Assembly: GCA_947624505.1 (NCBI GenBank)
Contig: CANQKO010000009.1
Span: 1 to 41,286 of the forward strand
Direction of reading: 5' to 3'
Length of the DNA: 41,286 nt
DNA from: an uncultured Bacilli bacterium
GTDB taxonomy: Bacteria > Bacillota_I > Bacilli_A > RF39 > UBA660
A model generated the notes under the pieces. It saw only the letters and a program-made list of their open reading frames with translations, was not told the origin of the DNA and did not search any database. Below, one piece after another: positions 7,432 through 15,498 of this stretch. The position numbers and the translations under genes were made by a program. Numbering within the stretch: position 1 is the first letter of the stretch; every line of letters begins with the position of its first letter.

Positions 7432-8703
7432 ATGAAAGAAATAAAAAGAGATAATTATTTAGAAAAATTAGTAAAAAGAATGGATAATGGTTTAATAAAA
7501 ATAATAACTGGATTAAGAAGAAGTGGTAAATCATATTTATTAGAACATATATTTAAAGATTACTTAGTTAAAGAAGGTATAAATAATAATCATATTATTT
7601 ATTTAAGCTTTGATAACAATCTAGATTTTGATTTTGATATAAAAAATGCTAAATTAGTATTAGAATTTATTAAAAGTAAAATAAAAGATAATAAAAAATA
7701 TTATTTATTATTAGATGAAGTTCAAAAAATTGGTAATAATAATGAATTTGTTGATGTTTTAAATAGTTTATTACATCTTAAAAATGTTGATATTTACGTA
7801 ACTGGTAGCAATTCAAAATTTTTATCCAAAGATATTGCTACAGAATTTAGAGGAAGAGGAGATGTTATTCATTTATATCCTTTAACTTTTAAAGAATATA
7901 TAGAAAGTTATAAGGGAAGTATTTATGAGGCTTTCGATGATTACTTTTTATATGGTGGTCTACCTTTAATTTTAAGTTATGATAGTGATGAAGATAAAGC
8001 TAAATATTTAAAAAATTTATTTGCTGAAACTTATACTGCAGATATTAAAGAAAGATATAATATAAAAAATCTAATTGCATTAGATGAACTTTTAAATATT
8101 CTTTCTTCAAATGTTGGTTCCTTAACTAACCCTTCTAAATTAGCTAATACCTTTAAAAGCTAAAAAAAAAGTGATATTACTGATAAAACAATTAACACTT
8201 ATATTAGTTATTTAGAAGATGCTTTTTTAATTAATAAATCAATAAGATATGATATAAAAGGTAAGAAATTTATTAATACTCCCTTAAAATACTATTTTGA
8301 AGATATTGGCTTACGTAATGCCAGATTAAATTTCATAAATATAGATGAAGGACATCCAATGGAAAATATTATTTATAATGAACTTTTAGCAAGAGGTTTT
8401 AATATTGATGTTGGTGTAGTAGAAATATATAGTAAGAATGATCAAGATAAAACAGAAAGAATTATTACTGAAGTTGATTTTATTGCTAATTTAGGTAATA
8501 AAAAATATTATATTCAATCATCTTATAATTTAAATAATAATGAAAAAGTGGTGCAAGAAAGTAGGCCTTTATATAATATAGATGACTCTTTTAAAAAAAT
8601 AATTATTGTTAAAGATGATATTAAGCCAAGAAGAGATGATTATGGTATTACGACAATGGGAATTTATTATTTTTTACTTAATGAAGATAGTTTAGATGCT
8701 TAA
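7432..8703 (+). pseudogene. AAA_14/DUF4143-type ATPase interrupted by one in-frame TAA
   Basis: One continuous frame of 423 codons is broken only by TAA at 8161-8163 (codon 244). Start ATG 7432 is chosen for GGAG at 7419-7422. Residues 27-34 are the Walker A loop (GLRRSGKS), 91-96 the Walker B strand (YLLLDE), and TGSNSKFLS with EFRGRGDVIHLYPLTFKEY is typical of this family. After the stop the same frame resumes with SDITDKTINTYISYLEDAFL and the DUF4143 nuclease-like C-terminal part to 8703. The stop lies just before an A run, where AAA to TAA would suffice. It is either a recent nonsense mutation or a sequence error. Family members are mobile, often single-gene islands of unclear role. Confidence 0.75.
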
Positions 8704-8735
8704 ATTATAGTATAATAAATTTATGGAGGATTTAA

Positions 8736-9389
8736 ATGGAAATAATTACAATAGGAAAGGGCCAAGAATTAGTGAGTCCAAATGAAGTAAGATTAAACAT
8801 TCATTTTTATTTAAAAGGTAATACTTATGAAGAAGTATTAAAAAAAGGAACTTTAAATGTTTTAAATTTTATAAATGAAATAATGATTAAAAATGATTTT
8901 ATGAAAGAAGATTTAAAAACTAGAAGTTATGTTATTAGAGAAGAAAAGAAATATAATGAAGTAACCAAAAGTTATGAGTTTGATTATTATTCATTTAATG
9001 AATATGCTACCCTTAAATTTACTTACGATAAAGTATTACTTATGAAATTAATGAGTGAAATTGCAACTTTAGAAAATCCACCAATGTATGAAATTAATTT
9101 TGCATTAAGTAATGAAAAAGAATATCAAGAAAAAGTTTTAAAAGAGGCTTTTAATAATGCTAAAGAAAAAGCAGGTTTTATTGCGAGTGCAGCTGGTAAA
9201 AAAATAAAAGAGTGTGTCAAAGTTGATTATAAACCATTTAATATTGATTACACAACTAGAGGTAATTTAGATAGTGAAATGATGTATAAAGCGGCGAGCA
9301 ATGAAATATTAAATGAAGTAACAAATGCTTTTACCCCTGAAGATATTTTAGTTGAAGAAACATTATATACATTGTGGATGACAGAGTAG
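8736..9389 (+). CDS. SIMPL domain-containing protein
   Basis: A 217-residue SIMPL (DUF541) family protein: it opens with ITIGKGQELVSPNEVRLNIH, the first strand of the family, and has the alternating helix-strand pattern with AKEKAGFIASAAGKKIKECV near residues 138-165. Most SIMPL proteins are exported; this one lacks a signal peptide and so is probably cytoplasmic. Start ATG follows GGAGG. It is followed after 10 bases by the choloylglycine-hydrolase-family gene, so the two are probably co-transcribed from a TATAAT at 8711-8716. Confidence 0.75.
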   Translation: MEIITIGKGQELVSPNEVRLNIHFYLKGNTYEEVLKKGTLNVLNFINEIMIKNDFMKEDLKTRSYVIREEKKYNEVTKSYEFDYYSFNEYATLKFTYDKVLLMKLMSEIATLENPPMYEINFALSNEKEYQEKVLKEAFNNAKEKAGFIASAAGKKIKECVKVDYKPFNIDYTTRGNLDSEMMYKAASNEILNEVTNAFTPEDILVEETLYTLWMTE

Positions 9390-9399
9390 GAGGATAAAT

Positions 9400-10374
9400 A
9401 TGTGTACTGCAATAACTTATAATACTAAAGATCATTATTTTGGAAGGAATTTAGATTTAGAATATTCTTATAAAGAAAGTGTAACTATAACACCAAGGAA
9501 TTATGAATTTAATTTTCGGAAAATTAATAAATTAAAAAATCATCATGCTATTATTGGGATGGCTTATGTGGTAGATAACTACCCATTATATTATGATGCC
9601 GTTAATGAATGTGGTTTAGGAATGGCTGGTTTAAATTTTCCCGGTAATGCCTATTATCATAATGAAGTAAGTGATAAAAATAATATTGCTCCTTTTGAAT
9701 TTATTCCTTATATTTTAGGAAGTTGTTCTAATATCAAAGAAGTAAAAGAAATATTAAATAACACAAATATTTGTAATATTAATTATAGTGATGAATTAAA
9801 AGCATCTCCTCTTCATTGGATAATTTCTGATAAAGAAGAATCAATAACAGTTGAAAGTGTTAAAGATGGTTTAAAAGTTTATGATAATCCCGTTGGTGTT
9901 TTAACTAATAATCCAACATTTGATATCCAAATGTTTAATTTAAATAATTATCTTAGTTTGTCAACTGAAGCCCCAGTTAATAATTTTTCATCTAAATTAA
10001 ATTTTGATATTTATAGTCGAGGTATGGGTGCCTTAGGTCTTCCTGGCGATTTATCAAGCGTATCACGTTTTGTCAAAGCAACATTTACCAAAATGAATTC
10101 CCTTTCACCAAGTGATGAAAATTCTTCAATTAGTCAATTTTTTCATATCTTAGAGTCAGTTTATCAACAAAGAGGTTGTGTTCATATGGGTGACAATAAA
10201 TATGAAATAACAATTTATTCATCTTGTGTTAATATGGATAAAGGTATTTATTATTATAAAACTTATGACAATAGTGGTATCACCAGTGTTAATATGCATA
10301 AAGAAGCTTTAGATAGTGATAAATTAGTTAGTTATGAACTTATAAGTGAAAATAAAATATATGAACAAAATTAA
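9400..10374 (+). CDS. Choloylglycine hydrolase family protein (bile salt hydrolase-like)
   Basis: A 324-residue Ntn-hydrolase that cleaves linear amides; bile salt hydrolases and penicillin V acylases belong here. Cys2 directly follows Met1, as needed for autocatalytic exposure of the nucleophile. Arg16 and Asp19 (GRNLD), Asn79 (GLGMAGLNFPG), Asn170 (LTNNP) and Arg223 (SVSRF) match the known active-site set with a constant offset. There is no signal peptide, so it is cytoplasmic. Length fits the family. Substrate preference cannot be told from sequence alone, but conjugated bile salts are the likeliest in a gut organism. Ribosome-binding site AGGAGG; the next gene is beyond a terminator. Confidence 0.88.
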   Translation: MCTAITYNTKDHYFGRNLDLEYSYKESVTITPRNYEFNFRKINKLKNHHAIIGMAYVVDNYPLYYDAVNECGLGMAGLNFPGNAYYHNEVSDKNNIAPFEFIPYILGSCSNIKEVKEILNNTNICNINYSDELKASPLHWIISDKEESITVESVKDGLKVYDNPVGVLTNNPTFDIQMFNLNNYLSLSTEAPVNNFSSKLNFDIYSRGMGALGLPGDLSSVSRFVKATFTKMNSLSPSDENSSISQFFHILESVYQQRGCVHMGDNKYEITIYSSCVNMDKGIYYYKTYDNSGITSVNMHKEALDSDKLVSYELISENKIYEQN

Positions 10375-10396
10375 GATAGGTTAATCTATCTTTTTT
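10373..10396 (+). terminator. Intrinsic terminator after the choloylglycine hydrolase gene
   Basis: AAGATAG/CTATCTT (10373-10379 with 10386-10392), loop of six, then a T run. Confidence 0.75.
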
Positions 10397-10490
10397 AAAT
10401 GCCTAAATATTTTATTTATATTCCTAATATATTAGCTAGATTATAATAAAAAATAAAGATAAAATGAAATTATGAAAGGAAGAGTGTAAA

Positions 10491-11120
10491 ATGAATTTAG
10501 GAAAAAATATTGCTAATTTAAGAAAGGAAGCGAAATTATCACAAGAAGAACTTGCGGAAATATTAAATGTATCAAGACAAACAATTTCTAACTGGGAGTT
10601 ATCAGAAACTTTTCCATCTTCATCCCAACTTCTAGAAATAAGTGCATATTTTAAAATAACCCCCAATGAATTATTAGGTATTGATAATACTTGTTATGTT
10701 ATTGATAAAATTAATAAAACCGAAAAGTTAGTTAAAAAACAAATTAAATTTACGAAAATTATTTTTATTACCATTTACATTTTAATATTGTTTGCTTTAG
10801 TAGGGTATATTATTTATACTTTTACAAATAAAGATTTTACTAAATCTTATCAAGGTGATTTTTATTGTGAAATTAAAAATGATAAAATTTATAAAGGCAT
10901 CAATATTTCTCTTATTCCTGGTGGTGGGAAAAATTATAACTGGAATACTAATGAGATGGTTGAACACGATAACATATATAAAGTTTTAGTAACTGAATAT
11001 AAACAAAATGGTGAAAGTGATGAATATTACTTAAGTGTTGGTTACTCTTATAAAGAAGCAATTGATTCCCTTAATTATCTTAAGAAAACTATTTTAGATA
11101 ACGGGGGAATATGTCATTAA
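10491..11120 (+). CDS. XRE-family regulator with one membrane helix
   Basis: A 209-residue protein. Residues 5-60 are a Cro/C1-type helix-turn-helix (LSQEELAEILNVSRQTISNW). After a basic linker there is one hydrophobic helix at about 87-111, then a ~95-residue extracytoplasmic domain of no recognised family. This topology would place the DNA-binding domain inside and a sensor outside. The start is preceded by AAGGAAGAG. A TATAAT at 10442-10447 may be its promoter. It is distinct from the polytopic regulator at 4647. Confidence 0.7.
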   Translation: MNLGKNIANLRKEAKLSQEELAEILNVSRQTISNWELSETFPSSSQLLEISAYFKITPNELLGIDNTCYVIDKINKTEKLVKKQIKFTKIIFITIYILILFALVGYIIYTFTNKDFTKSYQGDFYCEIKNDKIYKGINISLIPGGGKNYNWNTNEMVEHDNIYKVLVTEYKQNGESDEYYLSVGYSYKEAIDSLNYLKKTILDNGGICH

Positions 11121-11194
11121 AATAGCAAAAAATTAATTTTATTTATATACTTTTTGGCATCTTTAGAGTAGAATATACTTTAGTAGGTGGGAAT

Positions 11195-13009
11195 ATGAAA
11201 AAATCTGTTAAAAATATTATTAAGTATAATTTTAAAACATTAATTGGTTTTGAAATATTATATAAGTTATTATCTTCAATTATTTTTGTTCCTTTATTTT
11301 TAGAAATATTTAAATTAATAACTAAAATAAGTGGTTATAGTTACTTAACATTAGAAAATATTATTAATTTTCTTTTAAATCCTATAACGATTATATTTCT
11401 AATTATATTAATAATGGTTTTAACATTTTATACCCTTATTGATATAAGTACGATAATTATTATTTTAGATAGTTCTTATAATGAAAAGAAAATAAGTATT
11501 AAAGAGGCTTTTTTAACGGGGGTATCAAAATCTTTTAAACTATTAAATTATCGAAATATATTAATGGCTTTCTTAATTATCTTTTTAATACCTTTCTTAA
11601 ATATTGGTATATCAGGAAGTTTTATTTCCACCATTAAAATTCCTGAGTTTATTAGTGATTTTATTTTTAATAATCAAACATTAACTTTTTTATATACTAC
11701 GTTACTTATAATTTTAACAATTATCTTATTTAGATGGTTATATGTCATTCATTATTTTGTTTTAGAAGACTGTCATTTTAAAGAAGCTAGAAAGAAAAGT
11801 ATTAATTTAAGTAAGAAAAATAAACTTAAAGATTTTATTAAAATAATATTTACCCAAATTATTATTGGTATTTTATATTTAATATTTATCTTTATTAGTA
11901 TTGGGTTAATTGTTTTATTATATAAAGTATTTAGTAAATATAATTTGTTTAGTAATTTATCTATAACTATTATTTGGTTAGTTATAATTATATCTTTTAT
12001 CATAATGCTTTTATTATCTACCCCCATAAGTTATGCCATTATTAGTATTTTATTTTATAAACATAAAGAAGAGAAAAAAGAAAGTATTAAACATTTAAAA
12101 ATTAAAGAAAAAGATATTCTTAATAAGAAGAAATTTAATATTTTTAAATATACTGTTATTGTCTTAGTTATTATCTGTTCAACTATCTTTACTTATGGAG
12201 TAATAACTAAAAAATATAATTTAAATATTGAATATTTAAGAACTATGGAAGTAACAGCCCACCGAGGGGCATCATTTAATTATCCGGAAAATACGCTTAG
12301 TGCTTTTTATGGTGCGAAAGATCTTGGAGCAGACTGGATAGAATTAGACATCCAACAAACTAAAGATAGAAAGATTATTGTTTCTCACGATACTAATTTA
12401 AAAAGAACAACGGGTTTAAATAAAAATGTTTATGATTTAACTTATGATGAAATAAAAGATTTAGATGCTGGTAGTTTCTTTAGTACTGATTTTAAAGATG
12501 AAAGAATTCCTTTACTTGAGGATGTTATCAAATTTGCTAAAGATCATAATATTAAACTAAATATTGAAATTAAACCATCTGGTAAAGAAGTTGACTTTGA
12601 AAAAGATATTGCTACTTTAATATTAGATTATGATTTTATAGATAATTGTGTGGTTACAAGTCAAGTTTATGATGTTTTAGAAAATGTTAAAAAGGCTAAT
12701 AATAATATTAAAACAGTCTATGTTATGAGCCTTGCTTATGGAAATTTAACTACTTTAGAATATGCTGATAATTTTAGTATTGAAGCAAGTAGTATTACTA
12801 AGACTTTAGTAAGTAAAATTCATAATGAAGGTAAAGAAATATATGCTTGGACAGTTAATACAGCAAGTAGTATTAATGAAATGATTGATTTAAATGTTGA
12901 TAATATTATTACAGATAATATTACTCTTGCAAAAGAAACTATTTATAATAGTAAAACCAGTAACATTATTAAAGAATTTATTAAAAGAATAGAAAATTTA
13001 TTAAAATAA
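11195..13009 (+). CDS. Membrane-bound glycerophosphodiester phosphodiesterase
   Basis: A 604-residue protein with two parts. Residues 1 to ~340 are a polytopic membrane domain of the GPDPase_memb type with about seven or eight helices. Residues ~350-600 are a GDPD (GlpQ/UgpQ) TIM barrel: AHRG at 355-358 (His356, Arg357), PEN at 364-366, ELD at 383-385 and SHD at 397-399 supply the catalytic and metal-binding residues, and LNIEIKP follows. The reaction is hydrolysis of glycerophosphodiesters to glycerol-3-phosphate and an alcohol, here probably at the outer membrane face on lipid headgroups or teichoic acid. Start ATG follows AGGTGGG. The PepSY gene follows after 29 bases. Confidence 0.85.
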   Translation: MKKSVKNIIKYNFKTLIGFEILYKLLSSIIFVPLFLEIFKLITKISGYSYLTLENIINFLLNPITIIFLIILIMVLTFYTLIDISTIIIILDSSYNEKKISIKEAFLTGVSKSFKLLNYRNILMAFLIIFLIPFLNIGISGSFISTIKIPEFISDFIFNNQTLTFLYTTLLIILTIILFRWLYVIHYFVLEDCHFKEARKKSINLSKKNKLKDFIKIIFTQIIIGILYLIFIFISIGLIVLLYKVFSKYNLFSNLSITIIWLVIIISFIIMLLLSTPISYAIISILFYKHKEEKKESIKHLKIKEKDILNKKKFNIFKYTVIVLVIICSTIFTYGVITKKYNLNIEYLRTMEVTAHRGASFNYPENTLSAFYGAKDLGADWIELDIQQTKDRKIIVSHDTNLKRTTGLNKNVYDLTYDEIKDLDAGSFFSTDFKDERIPLLEDVIKFAKDHNIKLNIEIKPSGKEVDFEKDIATLILDYDFIDNCVVTSQVYDVLENVKKANNNIKTVYVMSLAYGNLTTLEYADNFSIEASSITKTLVSKIHNEGKEIYAWTVNTASSINEMIDLNVDNIITDNITLAKETIYNSKTSNIIKEFIKRIENLLK

Positions 13010-13038
13010 TATTATAATATTTTTAGGAGAGTGGAATA

Positions 13039-13440
13039 ATGGAAAAAGAAAATAATAAAAAGGGTTTTGATATTGATAAAATAATTATTATTGCCTTATT
13101 TGGTATTATCGTTTTATTAATTATTTTAATATTTAAATTATATGATAATGATGATAAATACATTTATAATAATACTAATGGAAATAATAGTAACTATACT
13201 ACTAATGACCGAATTGATACCACCAATATTAAGATAAGTCGTGATGATGCTTTAGATATTGCTTTAAAAGATTTAAATATTAAAGCAAGTGAAACATTTG
13301 ATATTGATATTGAACTTGAAAATAAATATGGTAGTGTTGTTTATGAAGTTAATTTCCATAGTGGTATTCACGAATATGAATACTATATTGATGCTAAAAG
13401 TGGAGAAATCATCCATTCTTTTAGAGAAATAGATTATTAA
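13039..13440 (+). CDS. PepSY domain membrane protein
   Basis: A 133-residue protein with one N-terminal membrane helix (about residues 15-37, IIIIALFGIIVLLIILIF). An Asn/Thr-rich linker follows, and then a PepSY domain (residues ~65-133): SRDDALDIALKDLNI, then YEVNFHSG and YYIDAKSGEIIHSF. PepSY domains are thought to bind or inhibit peptidases at the cell surface. Ribosome-binding site AGGAGAG. It is closely followed (15 bases) by the flavin reductase gene. Confidence 0.75.
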   Translation: MEKENNKKGFDIDKIIIIALFGIIVLLIILIFKLYDNDDKYIYNNTNGNNSNYTTNDRIDTTNIKISRDDALDIALKDLNIKASETFDIDIELENKYGSVVYEVNFHSGIHEYEYYIDAKSGEIIHSFREIDY

Positions 13441-13455
13441 GGAGAGATTACAATT

Positions 13456-14022
13456 ATGCGAAAAAAAATAAATACAACAGAAGCTATTTTTCCAATGCCT
13501 GTCTTATTAATTGCTACTTATAATGAAGATGGTAGTGTTAATGTAATGAATGCTGCTTGGGGAATGATGATAGATAGAGATATTATTGCACTTAATTTAA
13601 CAGAAAGTCATAAAACAGTTAAAAATATTAAAGAAACTAAAGCTTTTACTGTTAGTATTGCTGATGCAGATCACGTTAGGGATGCTGATTATTTTGGGGT
13701 TGTTTCTGGTAATAATGTTACAGATAAATTAGCTAAAACTAATTTAACTAGTAGTAAATCAGAAATTGTTAATGCCCCCATTATAAATGAATTACCAGTA
13801 TGTATGGAATGTAAATTTATTGAATATCAAAGTAATACTTATGGAGCTGGTGTGATAGGTAAAGTTTTACAAACTACAGTCAGAGATGATGTTATGAATA
13901 ATGGTAAAGTTGATGTTGAAAAAATAAAAGCAATTGCCTTTGATCCTTATACTAAAGGATATTATGAAGTAACTAAAAGAGTTGGTAATGCTTTTAAAGA
14001 TGGTCTAGAAAAAATAAATTAA
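13456..14022 (+). CDS. Flavin reductase family protein
   Basis: A 188-residue FMN-binding split-barrel protein of the flavin reductase/DIM6 type. Residues about 11-40 hold PMPVLLIATYNEDGSVNVMN and AAWG, ALNLTESHKT follows, and AFTVSIAD near 63-70 is a typical core strand. Such proteins bind FMN and reduce flavins or act as small oxidoreductases; the substrate is not evident. Start ATG is preceded by AAGGAGAG. It ends the cluster that begins with the phosphodiesterase. Confidence 0.8.
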   Translation: MRKKINTTEAIFPMPVLLIATYNEDGSVNVMNAAWGMMIDRDIIALNLTESHKTVKNIKETKAFTVSIADADHVRDADYFGVVSGNNVTDKLAKTNLTSSKSEIVNAPIINELPVCMECKFIEYQSNTYGAGVIGKVLQTTVRDDVMNNGKVDVEKIKAIAFDPYTKGYYEVTKRVGNAFKDGLEKIN

Positions 14023-14043
14023 GTGAAAACTTAGTTTTTTTTT
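14020..14043 (+). terminator. Intrinsic terminator after the flavin reductase gene
   Basis: TAAGT/ACTTA closing a GAAA tetraloop (14020-14033), followed after one G by nine T. Confidence 0.7.
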
Positions 14044-14061
14044 GAAAAATTTTCTCTAAAA

Positions 14062-14106
14062 AAAAGGAAATCGAAGAAAAAACGCTAATATATATAGTGA
14101 AGGGAG
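14062..14106 (+). promoter_or_regulatory. Promoter/leader block shared by the two Rpn-like genes (copy 2)
   Basis: AAAAGGAAATC at the left end and TATATATAGTGAAGGGAG at the right end match the minus-strand block at 220-264 over the same 44-base length. Here the gene starts 117 bases downstream of the block, whereas copy 1 starts only about 30 bases beyond it. Confidence 0.55.
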
Positions 14107-14139
14107 GAAAAAAATTTGCTTACTTAACAGATGATTTAG

Positions 14140-14180
14140 CTTATAACTGAATTGCTTATGGTAATAGTACCAGTTATAAG
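14140..14180 (+). repeat. Inverted repeat in the leader of the second Rpn-like gene
   Basis: CTTATAACTG (14140-14149) and CAGTTATAAG (14171-14180) are perfect inverted repeats with a 21-base spacer, which itself contains GGTA-ATAG-TACC. It has no T run, so it is not a plain terminator. Confidence 0.55.
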
Positions 14181-14222
14181 AATAATCAGTGTGAATAAAA
14201 AATAGAAAAGGAGAGATGATTA

Positions 14223-15098
14223 ATGGACACTGAAACAAAAAAATTTTTTGGCTTAATGTATGATCGCATATTTAAAGCTGTGGCTTTAAATAGAGAAAAA
14301 GATTATACATTTCTTAATATGCTTCTTACCGATATACTTGAAGAAGATATTGTTGTAATGGAAGCTAACGCGTATGAAGTAAAAGTAGATAGTGTTATAG
14401 AAAAAGTAAAAATATTAGATATATTAGCATTAACAAAAGATAATGATTTAATTAATATTGAACTTAACAATTCATTTGATAAAGCTGTATTAGAAAGAAA
14501 TTTAATTTATTATCTAAGTTTAATTACAAAAGATTTTAAACATTATAAAGAAAAAATTAAACAAAAAATAAAGAGAAAAATGCAAATAAATTTAAACTTT
14601 CAAAAAATAGGGAATCACTTTAAAGAATATATAAAAATATATAATGTAACGGAAAAAGAAGTGTATTATGATCAATTTGAAATAATAAATGTAAATGTTT
14701 TAAAATATAAGAAAATGTGTTATGATAAAATCATCAAAGGAAATAAAGAACATATTTCTTTAGTATCACTAGTATCTAATAAAGAAGAATTAGAAGAGTT
14801 AGGTATGAAAGATAGTATAATAAGGGAAGTGGGAAATAAAGTGTTTGAATTAAATGATGATGAAAAAGTAAGAGATCAAATAGAAAGAGAAATGGATGCC
14901 AAAATATTATATAAAAATGGATTAAAATATGCTAGAGAAGACGGTTATGATGATGGCTATGAAGAAGCCAAAATATCTATAGTTAAAAATTTACTACAAA
15001 TTGGATCATTATCTATAAAAGAAATAGCTACAGCAGCTAACCTAGAAGAAGATGAAGTGTTAAAAATTCAAAAAGAAATGCTAAAAGATAAGAAATAA
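14223..15098 (+). CDS. PD-(D/E)XK nuclease family protein (Rpn/PDDEXK_2-like)
   Basis: A 291-residue protein. The first ~90 residues carry the family pattern: DRIFKAVAL, FLNMLLTDIL, then ILDILALTKDNDLINIELNN, where Asp66 and Glu80 fit the PD-(D/E)XK metal-binding positions. The third position, usually Q or K two residues after the Glu, is Asn82. The C-terminus has the typical acidic repeat-like stretch (GYDDGYEEA) and a helix-turn-helix-like segment (SIKEIATAANLEEDEVLKI). Members are linked to RecA-independent recombination and are often called transposases. Shine-Dalgarno GGAGAG. It has a paralogue at the left edge with the same upstream block. Confidence 0.75.
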   Translation: MDTETKKFFGLMYDRIFKAVALNREKDYTFLNMLLTDILEEDIVVMEANAYEVKVDSVIEKVKILDILALTKDNDLINIELNNSFDKAVLERNLIYYLSLITKDFKHYKEKIKQKIKRKMQINLNFQKIGNHFKEYIKIYNVTEKEVYYDQFEIINVNVLKYKKMCYDKIIKGNKEHISLVSLVSNKEELEELGMKDSIIREVGNKVFELNDDEKVRDQIEREMDAKILYKNGLKYAREDGYDDGYEEAKISIVKNLLQIGSLSIKEIATAANLEEDEVLKIQKEMLKDKK

Positions 15099-15243
15099 AT
15101 TAATTATAGTTGCGATTTAAGTATTAGGAATTATTTTACACATAAAAAAGTTACGAAGTCAATATTTATAATGTTTTACTAATATAAATTATTAAGGAAA
15201 AAAAAGAATTATCTAAAACTAGTATCTAATTGTTAATGACACT

Positions 15244-15306
15244 AAGAATGTACAAAAATGGGAATTTAAGTATGTATAAAAAGATTCCTAATTGTGCATT
15301 CTTTTT
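15244..15306 (+). terminator. Long hairpin with T run upstream of spo0A
   Basis: AAGAATGTACAA (15244-15255) pairs with TTGTGCATTCTT (15292-15303) with one G-U pair, and inside it GGAAT (15261-15265) pairs with ATTCC (15284-15288). The 3' arm runs into CTTTTT. It probably ends transcription from the Rpn-like gene about 150 bases upstream. Confidence 0.55.
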
Positions 15307-15378
15307 GATTGCCTTTTTGTAACAATCGTAATAAAACAGTCATTAAATTTGTAAATAAAAGAGACAAATTCGCCATAT

Positions 15379-15440
15379 TTCGACAAATGTTTACATCAAT
15401 AGACAAAACTTGTCAAAACTTCCTATGGCTTTTTGTCAAA
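15379..15440 (+). promoter_or_regulatory. Cluster of 0A-box-like sites upstream of spo0A
   Basis: The established Spo0A-binding consensus is TTTGTCRAA. TTCGACAAA at 15379-15387 is its exact reverse complement. TTTTGTCAAA at 15431-15440 is a perfect forward site ending eight bases before TATAAT (15449-15454). CTTGTCAAA at 15409-15417 has one mismatch, and ATAGACAAAA at 15399-15408 is a weaker copy. This implies that Spo0A-P controls its own gene. Confidence 0.7.
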
Positions 15441-15498
15441 TATTATCTTATAATGAATTTACAAGCAGTACAAAAATTATAGAAAAAAGGAGAAAATG

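Larger units (their letters stand above)
15099..15498 (+). other. 400-bp intergenic region between the Rpn-like gene and spo0A
   Basis: No convincing gene lies here. The left half is AT-rich with no clear features. A long hairpin ending in T (15244-15306) follows. The right third, 15361-15454, holds several 0A-box-like sites and a TATAAT at 15449-15454, then the spo0A ribosome-binding site. Confidence 0.6.

Noticed and set aside
15431-15460. Sigma-H promoter for spo0A
   Set aside because: AATGAATTT fits the -10, but no AGGAWWW-type -35 lies at the right distance.
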